From assembly GCA_905221605.1 (NCBI GenBank), contig CAJNDS010000522.1, positions 55,855 to 119,854 of the forward strand: a DNA stretch of 64,000 nt. The letters are read 5' to 3'. The notes under the pieces are model-generated. The model made no database searches, was not told the DNA's origin, and saw only the letters and a program-made list of their open reading frames with translations. This DNA is from Symbiodinium natans (taxonomy: Eukaryota > Sar > Dinophyceae > Suessiales > Symbiodiniaceae). The position numbers were made by a program, and so were the translations under genes. Below are positions 10,988-22,200 of the stretch, one piece after another (position 1 is the first letter of the stretch; every line of letters starts with the position of its first letter).

Positions 10988-12150
10988 TACCTGCGCTGTT
11001 CGTCACATCTTAAGGGCTTCGAGCCCGTGGTCTTCTTATTTTGCGGGGGGGGCGGGTCAGGAGGCACCTGCCACTGCTCCTAAAGCTTGCCTTTCTCATT
11101 TGCTTTTGCAGAGGGGACGCTGTGACTGAGTCTCCCTTGAAGAGTTGCATGCAGCCTGCATGAAGTTTGGTGAAATTCAGAATTTGTGCGACAGAAGACG
11201 ATTGACCGGCTTGCCGCCCGCAAGACTCTTGCGGTCGCATGGCGGCCTGGTCCCCTTTCTGGCGCTTGCACCAAAATTCGCATGCTTGTAATTCGTAGCG
11301 ACCATACAGCACCATGCATCCGACGCAATCACTCCACATTTCAGGTGAAGCTGAGTGTCAGGATGCCAATGATGTGAGTCTCAAAGTGGTTCCGCCCATT
11401 GCAGGAAAACCCGCGCATCTACAGAGCATGTCAATCGCTTAACTAAATATGATAGAAGCTGTATATGGTCATAACCAGTTACAGACTAGTACGGGAGCCT
11501 AAGGCGTTTTGGAGTTTTGTGTGTTATTTAGGATTTGGGTCCAGGCCTCGGGTGGACAATCTCCTCCAACAAAGACCTTGCAAGCCTTGAGCCCGACATT
11601 TCTAGACCCCCGTCCGGCCCCCGTTCCCTGAAGTACTGCTACCAGCCCAACAAGCATCCTGAACACACTGCAACCTGCAGGACATTGAGCACCCTAAACA
11701 GAAAACTCTCAAGCTGTCTTCAAGCCTGCTCAGCATGAACAAAGGTCACCTCCACACTGGGCTGCCTCTGGGACCTGCACGCGCAGCTGCGATCGGATCG
11801 CGACCGTGGCCGCGCCGAGATCCAGTGCCTAGTCTCGGGGAGTGCGAGGGTTTGTTCTGGAGGGTCGGGGGGATGTACTACTTTAAGGTTCAGGGTGTCG
11901 GTAGCAGGAATTTAAAGGGGTTAAGAACTTTGGGTTGTTCAGGTTTCTGGGGATGTTTACAGGACTGCTAGCAAGGGTTGTTGTTGGGGTTTGGAGGTAG
12001 CGTTGGCTCAGTCGTGTGGGTTCGGGGAGCTCGGCTTCGCAGGAAGTCAGAACTCAAATGCTCAATTCGGCAGCTTCACATGGGGACCGAGTTGAGAGCG
12101 GCTGTTCTGGCAAGTGCAATAAGTTCATTGTAGCAGTGACGTGAAGAAAG

Positions 12151-12200
12151 ATATATATATATATATATATATTGATTGTATATATATATATATATATATG
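12151..12200. repeat. TA microsatellite
   Basis: Two (TA)n runs separated by TTGATTG. Confidence 0.9.
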
Positions 12201-12411
12201 TGGCTGTTCGAGGGTCTCGGATGTGATCCAGGGGTGCCAGGCTGACCTTACGCGCTTTGCCGCTGGAAGTCGGTTTGCATGGCATTCTGTCTGCAGGCAG
12301 CGATTGCTGGCCAAGAAGGCAACGATGAGGCGAACCTGTAGAGAAGCCTTGTCCTGCTCCAGCTTGTCGATTCGGTGTTGGCCTTCAGCTGTTTTCAAAT
12401 GGGGGTTACGA

Positions 12412-12480
12412 TAATAGGGGCACCTTCTTGGGGGTCCTGAAAAGGGAATCCGGTCTACTTTAGGGTTCCCCTATTTTCGT
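12412..12480. mobile_element. Possible short inverted-repeat element
   Basis: AATAGGGGCACC at the left and GGTTCCCCTATT at the right form imperfect inverted ends around an AAGGGAATCC core. Only one copy was seen in this window. Confidence 0.4.
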
Positions 12481-12636
12481 AAACCGCCAAATGTGACAGT
12501 GCTTGCAGGGACTTGGGCAGTCTTGCACAACTCGAGGCCAGGCGCACGTCAAATTGGCAGTGCCTGGCAGCTCGGCAAGGCCCGAGGAATGGCCATGACG
12601 TTGGTTTAGGGTTTAGGGTTTAGGGTTTCGGGGTGG

Positions 12637-12732
12637 GGATGTTCCCCCTTATACTAACAGTCCTTCATAGGGATTCTCGTGCCCCCTATTAGAATCCCCA
12701 TTAAGGACTGTCAGTATAAGGGGGAGCATCCC
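12637..12732. mobile_element. Introner-like element, family A copy 1
   Basis: 96 bases with long inverted ends: GGATGTTCCCCCTTATACTA at the left matches the reverse complement of AGTATAAGGGGGAGCATCC at the right. The inner ACAGTCCTT is inverted as AAGGACTGT. Two related copies occur at 15341-15414 and 16121-16220. It has no coding capacity, so it would need enzymes supplied from elsewhere. Confidence 0.85.
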
Positions 12733-12778
12733 AAAATTTAGGCTTTTGGGTTAAACTCGTGACTTAGAATCCCTGGTT

Positions 12779-12849
12779 CTTAGTAGGGAATGAGGGGAAT
12801 GAGGGCCCGATATATACCTTTTAAGGGTAAGCCCTCGTTCCCTACTAAG
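12779..12849. mobile_element. Introner-like element, family B copy 1
   Basis: About 71 bases with inverted ends CTTAGTAGGGAATGAGGG / CCCTCGTTCCCTACTAAG. It ends 13 bases before the first recognised kinase exon. Related copies occupy introns at 23755-23887 and 28914-29035. Confidence 0.85.
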
Positions 12850-12862
12850 GCCCAGCCAGTAG

Positions 12863-15800
12863 ATTGCGAGGGTCGGCCAGGTGATTGGCCAGGGAGCTCA
12901 TGGAGTGGTCTATCACGCGCTGGACTCCGCATCAGGCCGCAGCCAGGGTTGAAGAGCTGGAAGCTTACCGACTGTCATGGAACCCTAAACCCTAAACCCT
13001 AAGCCCTAAACCCTAAACCCTAAACCCTAAACCCGAAACCCTAAACCCTGCATCAGCTGCTGTTGTAGGCGAGTCCTTCGCCGTGAAAGTCATGGAGGAG
13101 TCCCGGGAGCTTCACCAAGAGCTTGAGATGCTCCAGCGCCTCGGGATTTCAGGGCTTTTTGGGCTCAGGGTTGAGGGTTTTTAGGGGTTTTTGGGGATTT
13201 TGTTTCGGGTGTTTAGGGGTTTTGGGGATTTTTAGGGTCTTTAGGGTTTCTTGGGGGGGTTGAGGGGTTTTTGGGGTTCAGGGTTTAAGGTTGGGTTCCA
13301 AGAAAAGGCAGGGCTTAAGGGGGTTCAGGATGTATACGGCTTAGGGTTCAACGCACAAGGTTGTGGCAAAGGAGGCGTTAGGACACTTTAGGGTTTATGG
13401 TTTCATTTTATGTGATTTATTTCCGTTTTTAAAGGGAGGGAGTCAGAGCATAGGGTTCAGAGGACGAGAGGGATGTCTGAGTTTCAGTCTGTATGGCTGC
13501 TGGGGCTTCAACGATCTGAAAAGTGCAAGCCTGGTTCTTAGGACAGGACTGCTTTGGGGGCTGATGCAATTTACAAAAAAAAGGGGCCCAAGTTATGCAC
13601 CTTCATCAAGGGAGCGGATGCGGAGAGCTTTTTTGCAGTTCCTGCATTCCTGCAACATGTATTGGAGAACGAGGCCCTTACAGCAAGGACTCGGGAAAGG
13701 ACCTCTGTTTTTGGAAAGCTTCAAGCCTTCAGGGATTCGAGAATAATTATCGTCCACCGCCCCTCCCCAGCCCCGTACCCGAGACCCCCCCAAAAGCACA
13801 CAACTACAGGTCGCTGGAGCATGAGCACATCGTGCGGGGCTCAGATGGAAAATGCCAGCGGGCGTTGGTGAATGCTGAAGTGACAGTTCATTCTACAAGC
13901 AGCATGTTCATGGTCCCCATTATCCCAAGGAGCTCTGCATGGTTGCGCGGGGATCTGTCTCTTGTGCGCTGAAAAGACGAGGTTAGTTTCCTGGGCCATG
14001 AAATCCATGACCGGCAGCTCTACATCTTCCTTGAGTACATGCCAGAAGGTGGGTCACGAAGCGTCGAGGTTGCTTCGAGGTCTTGCAGTCCAAGCTGGAA
14101 GCTGACAGACACTGACAGGCACCCTCAAGGACAAGATTGAGGAGTTTGGCGCCTTTCAGGAGGATGCTTGGAACCCATGCAACTCACAGAGTTTTCACAA
14201 GCATGTCCAGACAAGCACCGATGCTGGGAACTGCCTAGCTCTATGGAAAAGATGACAGCATCATCCATGCTACCGGTGAGCCTGTGATCGTAGTGGCATA
14301 ATGGCGTAGTGGCCCCTGGCACTCATTCTGGGACTTCCCTGCAAGCGTTCGCAGGACCTTTGCGCTGCTTTGGGTGAGCAGGTGCCGCAGCCTGCACTGC
14401 TCGTTGCTGTCACTCCTTTTGCCAGGGAGCTAGAGAGGGCCATAGGTGCGGGGTGATTGGCTGTCTTCGGAATTCTTCGGATACTGGGCAGTGCCGTCTT
14501 GGACAGGTGCTGAAAGGCTTGGAGTACTTGCACGAGCAACAGGCCATTGCTGTCGAGCTCAACGGAGCTCAGCTGTCTCAGCACTTGTTGGGACTCTCCA
14601 GAGTGCTACTTGAATCCTCACGACTTAGCAGTAGTAGTCTAGCTTGGCATGCAAAGTCCGTGGCCGTGGAGTTGCTGGCCCAGAGGCTGCTCTTCACATC
14701 GTAAGTTCTGACACGCCGTAAACGCCCACCATGCGAGAACTGCCAGTGACGCAGAGCCGAGAAGCAACCGCAAGCCGAGCCCCGAACTGCATTCTTGTTC
14801 CTCGGAGGTCCTGCACCGAGATTTGAAGTGCAGCAATCTTCTGCTCGACGTCTCAGGGAGGGCCACTGGTCCGCAAAACCTGCGCTCCCTGACATCCCGG
14901 AGTTGATCCCAAGAGGTTTCGTCAGAATTCGCCTTGTGGTGCGCAGCCCCCGAAGAACCGTTCTCCTTGCATATGAGGCTCGGGAGGTTCCCTAGATCTC
15001 AGGCTGTTTATCCCAAAGAGGGCCCACAAGCGTTTGCTCATCCCCAAGCCCTCGGCCGGAGGTAAAAATCTCCGACTTTGGCTGTGCCCTGTCTGCATTG
15101 AAAAAGCGCCAATCGTCAATTAAATTTCTTCGTACGTCAAGTTACGAGTACCTAAGAAACCCTTAACAAGTTTTAGAGTAATAATAAGAGCCTTTCATCG
15201 AAATATAGAGTCGGAATAATCATTAGTGGTATTCCCTGCTGGTACCTATATAAGCATACCATAATGACCCCTCCAAAACCCCGTTCTAAATACTAAGGCC
15301 CCTATACCACCCTACCCTGAGCGCGAAACCCCAAACTTGGGATGTTCACCCTTATACTAACAGTCCTTAACACGGATTCCAGTAATCCCTATTAGAATAA
15401 CGGGGAACAGCCCAACCTAAACCCTCAAAGGGGTGGGGGGGGGAAGGGTAGGTGGGGGGTGGAAGGGCATGGGGCCATGGGAATGGAAAGGGGGGCGGGC
15501 GGGAGGGGCGCGGGTGGTGGGGGGTCGAAGGGCATGGGCCATGGATGGGGGGGGGGGCGGAGGCTTAGAGTAAGAACAGCCAGCGCAAGGGTAGGTGTTC
15601 CAGTGCCACCAGAGAATCCCAGGCTCGCGCTGGATTGCAAAGGAGGTCCTCGCGATGTCCCTGGTTGGTAGCCCTTTCTGGTGCGCCCCTGCCAGGGTTT
15701 AGGGTTTAGGGTTTAGGGTTTTAGGGTTTTAGGGTTTTAGGGTTTTAGCGTTTTAGGGTTTTTGGGCTTTAGGGCTTTAGGGCTTTAGGGTTTTAGGGTT

Positions 15801-16890
15801 TTCGGGTTTTCGGTTTTCGGGTTTTCGGGTTTTCGGGTTTTCGGGTTTTCGGGTTTTCGGGTTTTCGGGTTTTCGGGTTTTCGGGTTTTCGGGTTTTCGG
15901 GTTTTCGGGTTTTCGGGTTTTCGGGTTTTCGGGTTTTGGGGTTTAAGGGTTTGAGGGTTTAAGGGTTTAAGGGTGACTCCGGGCAGGCTCCCGCCTGAGT
16001 TGCTCATTGGTGCTCCCTATGACCAGAGCGCCACCCGGAAGCACAGCGCCCTCGGAGTGTTTAGCGTCTCCTCACACAACCCAAGATTGACGATGTGGGG
16101 GTGCACTGTTAGGATATGTTAGGATGTTCTCCCTTATACTAACAGTCCTTAATAAGGGTAATCATAGGGGCTACTCTAATCCCTATTAAGGACTGTTCGT
16201 AAATAAGCGGGAGCATCCCAAGCGTGCTGCAAGAGTCTTAGGACGTGACGCGCGGCACGAACCCTAAGGCCGACATTTGGTCCTTCGGCTGCTCGGTCAT
16301 TGAGCTCCTGACGGCGCTGCGCCCTTGGGCGACCCAGGCCGCACATTTTCAGAAAACTGGAGGGGCGATGTCCGGATTGCTCTGCCCACCGTTCTGAGGG
16401 ATGCTTGTGGGATGCTAAGACAAGAATATAGAACTGTAGAAGAATGCAAGTAAAAGTACGATTGTACTGTAAATACAAAAATGAATATACATATAATATA
16501 AGACTAAGAATAACAATCGTAATAATAATAGTACTAATAATCATCACATATTAATACGGTAGCTTCTGGCAGGTCACTGCCGACAATCCCTTGGCCGCTG
16601 CCCATCAGATCCGCATCCTCACGGAGAAGGGCGAGAGACCTTCCCTCCCAGCTGCTTGACAAAAGCCACCCTAGTCCTGCAACATGCGCAGCATCCGCTT
16701 AGGAAGACAATAGGCCTAGCACGTCCGTAACCCCCTAAACCCTAAACCCCTAAACCCGAAACCCTAAACCCTAGACCCTAGACCCTAGACAGCCAACGAG
16801 GAGTCTTCCGAGTACTTCTCGGAGCCTTGCCGCGACTTCCTCTACACCGCCTGCCTGCGCTGCGCAGCCGCGGAGAGACTCCCGGCCTCC
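12863..16890 (+). CDS. STE11/MAPKKK-like protein kinase split into about ten micro-exons
   Basis: Exons on the + strand give a whole kinase domain in order. 12863-12935: glycine loop IGQGAHGVVYHALDSASG. 13069-13142: FAVKVMEES (VAIK lysine) and the C helix. 13810-13837: SLEHEHIVR. 13982-14048: SFLGHEIHDRQLYIFLEYM (hinge). 14119-14159: TLKDKIEEFGAFQ. About 14493-14555: QVLKGLEYLHEQ. 14808-14850: LHRDLKCSNLLLD (catalytic loop). 15062-15105: VKISDFGCA (DFG). 16242-16336: KADIWSFGCSVIELLT. About 16572-16640: DNPLAAAHQIRILTEKGERP. About 16790-16890: SEPCRDFLYTACLRCA. The first junction fits a GC-AG intron and restores the frame (SG|ESFAVKV); YMPEG|TLKDK also joins in frame. The HRDLK, GTLKDKI and KADIWSFGC wording is typical of STE11-class MAP kinase kinase kinases. 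The APE exon is not settled; 15985-16010 reads PPELLIGAP and is a candidate. No N-terminal regulatory part was found with certainty. Confidence 0.75.
12981..13050. repeat. CCCTAAA array in a kinase intron
   Basis: About ten CCCTAAA units in the intron between the glycine-loop exon and the VAIK-lysine exon. Confidence 0.9.
13143..13400. repeat. Degenerate TTTAGGG/TTTTTGGGG-like repeat
   Basis: A decayed G/T-rich array of TTTTTAGGGG, TTTTGGGG and TTAGGGTTT units in the following kinase intron. Confidence 0.6.
15341..15414. mobile_element. Introner-like element, family A copy 2
   Basis: Left end GGATGTTCACCCTTATACTA and ACAGTCCTTAA match family A. The right part is shortened and diverged (CGGGGAACAGCCCA). 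It lies between the DFG exon and the later kinase exons. Confidence 0.75.
15693..15797. repeat. TTTAGGG to TTTTAGGG array
   Basis: TTTAGGG units pass into TTTTAGGG and TTTTTGGG/CTTTAGGG variants. They lead directly into the TTTTCGGG array that follows. Confidence 0.85.
15798..15936. repeat. Homogeneous TTTTCGGG octamer array
   Basis: About seventeen near-perfect TTTTCGGG units. This octamer is a point variant plus one T of the heptamer telomere unit, and is far more uniform than its neighbours. Confidence 0.9.
16121..16220. mobile_element. Introner-like element, family A copy 3
   Basis: Left end GGATGTTCTCCCTTATACTA and ACAGTCCTTAATAA; right end TTATTTACGAACAGTCCTTA on the opposite strand and GCGGGAGCATCC. 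It lies 21 bases before the KADIWSFGC exon of the kinase. Confidence 0.85.
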
Positions 16891-16899
16891 CGGCGGAAG

Positions 16900-18920
16900 C
16901 CAAAGGACGAACGTTGGGGGGGTGAAGTTGGGGCGAAGTTCGGGGAGGAGGGCTTTCTGTGGTTGGGAGTACTATGGTAGTATAATGTTCCCTGGTTATG
17001 AGCTTTATTATCATAGTATTATCATATTGGATTGTTATATCATATTATAGATGTTTATATTCGGTACCCTAAATTGCGAAGCTGATCTTGGGATTTGTTG
17101 GGGCTCGGTTTGACCTCACAGGGGGGTCTAAAGCTTCAGGAAGCGGTTAGACCAGATGAGATACAAACCTTACGTTGATTGCGGTACCATCCCTTTGTGG
17201 AAGCTTGCAGTCCAGAGCGGTTTGCGTGTTCACATGCGAAGCTCCTTCGGCGTTCTGAAAACCTAGACCGATCCCCCGTCTAAACCTTATGAGCAACGGT
17301 TCTCTGACATTTTCCTCTTCTGCTCTCAGAGCAGAGTGTGCAGCAGTGCTGCTTTTTCTTGAGTAATGAGGCTTGCAGCAGACTCTTATGCTCAAGGTGC
17401 AAGTCTTTTTGCTGGTGTCTTTCAAGGGACGCGCCACTGCTTCACTTGTGATGACAAGGCCAAAGACCTGCTGCAGCACGCCTGGCTCCGCCGAAAATGA
17501 CCCCAGCGTGACCCTCGAAGGCCGCGCTGAGTGCGGTTTCACACGTTAACCACGCAGACTCCCTGGTGAGGAAAGCGCGCTGACAACTGCAGAATCATAT
17601 TCTGTGCATCTTTCGTCTGCACGATCTGGTTATCGAATTGCCATGAGGCTAGGATGTCTCTGCTGTCAGCGCGCACTCGCCAGCTCAGTGAATCTCCCAA
17701 AAAGAACGCAGAGTGCAGTCGGACTGGTCTGGTCCGCGATCGAGAGTCAACCGCCCACATAAACGGCTGCAGAGTTGCTTCAGTTCACGCCAGTCCGCAC
17801 GTGCTCTTACCACTACTAGGCACAGCCTCGAACGAGGCATGGGCATAGAGTAACCGGATGCGGGCAGAGATCAAACAAGTTGTTGGGGTATGTTGGGGTA
17901 GCTGTCCTCGGGTCCATGGTCCTCGTCTGTCTCAGGCCACAAGTTCACAAGGCAAGGCCTGATCTGACTTGAAAGAATACGCCACTGGCGCAACCACCCC
18001 CCATCCCCTCCTTCTTCCAGAGGTGTTCGACCGAAGAGGTAGCGTAGTCGATTACCGGTGGCTGGTGTGCCATTGCTAATTTGCGTCACTAGAAGGTGAT
18101 TCACCCATTTCGCTTGCTGATGTATTGTTCTTCTCGTCACCAGAGCTTGCAGGAGTAATTCAGACACGGGATTTCGCAGATGACGCATGTGTCCGAAGCC
18201 ATTGGCCAATGCTTTGGCAGAGGCAGAGGCTGTAGAAATTGGCCAAGCTAGGATAAGTTTTTGAGTGTGGGCACCACGAAGTAGTACCTGCCTACTTGTC
18301 AATAGACAGCTTTGTTGATAGCTGTGTTGTGCAGACATTGGCCGAGTTTTCGCCACACTATATACAGGCCTGGCATTCCTTAACTGCTGCAGGTGGCGAG
18401 TGGAGTCAGGATCTACGCATAAACCTTGCACCATGTTTGCACTACATCAGCCAAGAGCATGCTTGAGATGGCGACGGTGCACAATGCCGGGGTGGAGTGC
18501 GCTGAGCAGCCGTGAGGTACACCCTGCAGCAGGTCCTGGTTGAAATGTGGTGTTTCTGTCTTACGCTTCAACGAGCTGTTGCATATGGTTGAAATCTTGG
18601 CAGTTTATATAGAGATGTTATGCCGGGCTGCACTTGCTCTTGGTATTGACAGGGTTCGAGCACGACCCCAACGCAGCCGTTTGACAGTTGGGTAGTTAGC
18701 TCGCTGACGCTCCCGCTTCCTTCCCCGGGATATCTCCCAGGCAAGCGGGGCGATCTCTACAGCTCAGCTTTATGCGCTGGAAAGATCAGAAGTTCGTTTT
18801 TGAAGTAGCAGGTTTGCAGAGACAATCATGGCATGGACTCATGCCTGCTAGCTGTTGATATCAGGGCGATGCCAAAGCAGTTTACTCCGGAATTCGCACC
18901 ATTTCCATCCGTGATCTTTT
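16900..18920. other. Unassigned region between the kinase and the RNF213-like gene
   Basis: A 187-residue open frame on the - strand (17871-18434) and another at 17147-17542 have no recognisable motif. AT-rich sequence at 16970-17060 may be a kinase 3' flank. I see no convincing gene. Upstream exons or the 5' leader of the RNF213-like gene could lie here. Confidence 0.3.
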
Positions 18921-19206
18921 GTGTGCAGGCCCCGGTGCAGAATGGCGGCTGGTGATGATGGGATAGAGTGCTTGTTAGATGAATCGCGGCGTGCCACGCA
19001 ACCATTTCCTTTCGGAAGATGGGTGAACACATGCTGCTCCTTCGAGATCACCTCCGAGGGCACGTTTGAGCAAAAAGTCGGAGGCGGAGGAGGGGCAATC
19101 CGTGGCCAACTCCACCAGAACGCCTCGGACCCATGGAGGTGGGTTTAGTGTTGAGGAATGTGTATGCCCTAAACCCTCAACCCTGAACCCTATAGGGTCT
19201 ATAGGC

Positions 19207-19240
<34 letters not shown>

Positions 19241-22200
19241 ATATATCCACACGTCATCCTTCAGGTGGTTTGCTGCGCTGTCCGGGGGCAGGCAGATTGA
19301 ATTGGAATTGACGAAGGACTGCCATTTGATGGGAGCTTGCACTTCCGGCAATGGCAAGATACTTAAAACTCGTTCGAGCCATGTTGGCATGCTGGATCTC
19401 ATGCACGAGCGTGCCGCCAAGAAAGCATGGGAATCGGCATTGAATGGCATCATTGAGTGTGCTGTTGGTGAGACCAGCCTTGCAGATGACACACTCTTGA
19501 GATGCGCACAAGCAATACATCAGGTGTTCGATCTGGTTGATGGTTTCAACGAACGGTACAAGGTGCACAAAGGTGTTGGCAATCCGGCCTTTGAAGCATT
19601 CATGCTGAATGTTGCAGAGTCCGCAACTGGAGTCATTCGTGCCTCCAGCCATTCCGCTCGCCTTGTTCTTTCCACTCACTTCATCAGGTGCTTGTTTCAG
19701 CGCCTAGAGTACATCAACAAGAGATTCTACTACACATTTTGGAAGGAGACCAGTTGCTACAGTGCGATGAAGCTGTGCCGTGACAACTACAGCCAGATGC
19801 TACGAGCATCGCAGGGCAAGCTTCATGCTCACTTGGCGAATCTGGGAGAACGGAATCTTGACATCCTCCTCGAACAGCTTGAGGCACTAGCTGCGCGAGA
19901 AGAGGAAGAAGTTAAGGAGCTGCCATATGCCCGCATTCTCGAGATGGCTGCCGAGATTTCCACCAGGTTGCACCAAGTGCTCCCACTGACGGACGAAGCG
20001 AGCTCCCACTCAACTCCCCACTCCCCACTCAATTTGGAGTACTTGCTGTGCTCCAGTGCTCATCAGGCACCAGATAGAGCAACTTTTCACCTCGAAGTTG
20101 CTCCTTACATGGGTCTGGCTGCGACTAGCGCCTGTGACACAGAGGAAGCTGCCAAACGCTTGGCAGCCCCTTGGACGATGTAGTGAGTCAATGTGAGTAC
20201 TGCGACAGTTCCAAGTTACGCATGCAACTCCCATGCTTCCGTGATGTTCTGCACCAAGGAGTGCATACAGAAGGTGAATGGATCTCTGGCCGAAGCCGAT
20301 GATTGCGCGGCAATCCTGAAGCTGGCAGAAGACTGCTGTGAAGGCCGCCGCTCAGTGGAATCCAATTCTAAATGCAGTGGCGGACGTGTTTGTTGTCTGC
20401 GGTACTGGGTGGGCATAGGGCTTCTGGCAAATAAGGTGCCATGTTTGTTTGTGGATGGTTTCTGGAGTGCGGACTGCATCCGAGCAAGATTGAGGGGCTG
20501 TTCTTGCGGAGTTGCATGTGTCTTGTCCTTCCCCACAGATTCATTTTTATACCGCAGGCGCCAACAAAAGAGATCTCTTCAGCGCCCTTATTTCGCGCCT
20601 TTGCAGCGTCTCGGATGCACTGAAGCAGTGCGTCCTTCAGCCGGAACGGCACGACACTCACCTGCAGTGAGGCTGCGTTGCCAGAAGGTCATCTTGCAGA
20701 GGTTTGTGGTAGCAGGTATGCCACCTGAGCTCCGGGGCACTGCAGTCTAAGGATGCCGGAAGAAGGTTCGTCTCCAACATGTTACGGCCCCTTCTATGTG
20801 CCCGGCATTTTGCAACGCCAGACCTGAATCGTTTGCTCGCGTGGGCAGTCAGCATTCAGCTCGACCGGCAGTGGCAGTGCCATGAGATACTGCGGTTCAT
20901 GCAATGTGTCTGCCGGGAAGTCCTGTCACTGCGCGATGCCCGCATGCTGGAGACAGACCTCACGAAGGGGCGTTTTGTCCAGCAGATTCGGGATCACACA
21001 GCTTTTGCTGTTGTCTTGACAGACGCATGCAAGCAATTCCCTCGTGCTATCCACAAGATGTTGTTGGAATTGGCGCAAGCAGATTGGATGGACAAAGAAG
21101 TACGGTGCGATGCTAGCATCCCTCTTGTTCATGCCTCAGCCAATGGCGGGCACCTGCTAGACGTGAACCAATGGACTGGGCTGTTGATGAGCTATTCGGG
21201 AGCGCGCCGCCATTCAGACCTTTTGCAGTCGGCATTGCAGAGTCTCAAGCCGCTTGGGTGCAGGGAGGACCCCGGACTTGCGGCTCCAACGGCTGCAAGT
21301 TGCCAAACACTCAGTATAAGGGTTATGTCATACGATGACCATAAGCTGTCAGATGCTGTCAGCTAAGGGCCAGGGTGAAAGATGTTTATCAGCTGCTTGT
21401 GCGCTGTCCAGACATCTCTGCAACAGAGGCAGGGGCAGATGGGCGCATGCAACGAGAACCCCCAAACCCTAAACGCCGTAAGCATTTCTAAGCTAGCTGC
21501 AGTTGCCTGAACGCCTAAGCCATCTTCATTCCTGAACCTTGTTTCCCGTGAGCGGTGCAGGACGTACGACGCCGAGTTGAAGGGGCGATTCGGGAAGCTC
21601 CAAGTTGGAGTATCGAACTGTCGGAGCTTTGTTTCTTGGATGGAATCATGCTAATTATCGTCTCCTTAGAGGCTATTCGCTGAGGTGGTAAAGGGAGTGT
21701 CGTCATGAGTCATAAGGGTGACTGATGCATTGATGAGCGTAAATGTGCAGTGGATGAATACGTTAACTAGCAGTGTGCTTCTATTTGCTACTCTTGAGCT
21801 GCCATGCACATCGTCGCAGGCTGTGCCTCCGACCCGCACTCTGCCCAACACTGGGTGTCGACGCTCTTCCTCCGCTGCTGGGTGCCCGAGCTGTCCGATG
21901 TTCCGCCGGAGTCCCCTCACGAAGAGGCCTTTCTGGAGTGGCTGGGTGTGGAGCAGCGCCTCTCCCAGCCCGAGCTCGTGGTCCAGCGGCTGAAGTTGAA
22001 CTCGGCCTTCGCCCACCGCTTCCTCGAGGAGCTCCCGGAGCACCCAGAGGCCGTCGATTTTTGCGGTTTTCAAAGAGATGGGGGTTTCCGAAAACAGGCG
22101 GCCCCCTCTTGGGGTTCCCCTTAAGGGGATTCTCTTCTATTTGGGGTTTAAATTTTAGCTTGAGACGATGGGGGCAGGGCTGTACCCTCAAGAAACCGGG

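Larger units (their letters stand above)
10988..12636. other. Unassigned region between the inositol gene and the kinase
   Basis: No gene is recognised with confidence. A + frame at about 11751-11832 has a helical look (GCLWDLHAQLRSDRDRGRAE) and could be an upstream kinase exon. On the - strand, about 12340-12398 reads a coiled-coil-like stretch (HRIDKLEQDKASLQ) before a possible GT donor; it may be chance. A (TA)n microsatellite is at 12151-12200. Confidence 0.35.

Noticed and set aside
17871-18434. 187-residue frame on the - strand
   Set aside because: No motif, unremarkable composition, no neighbouring exons on that strand. Long chance frames are common in this sequence.
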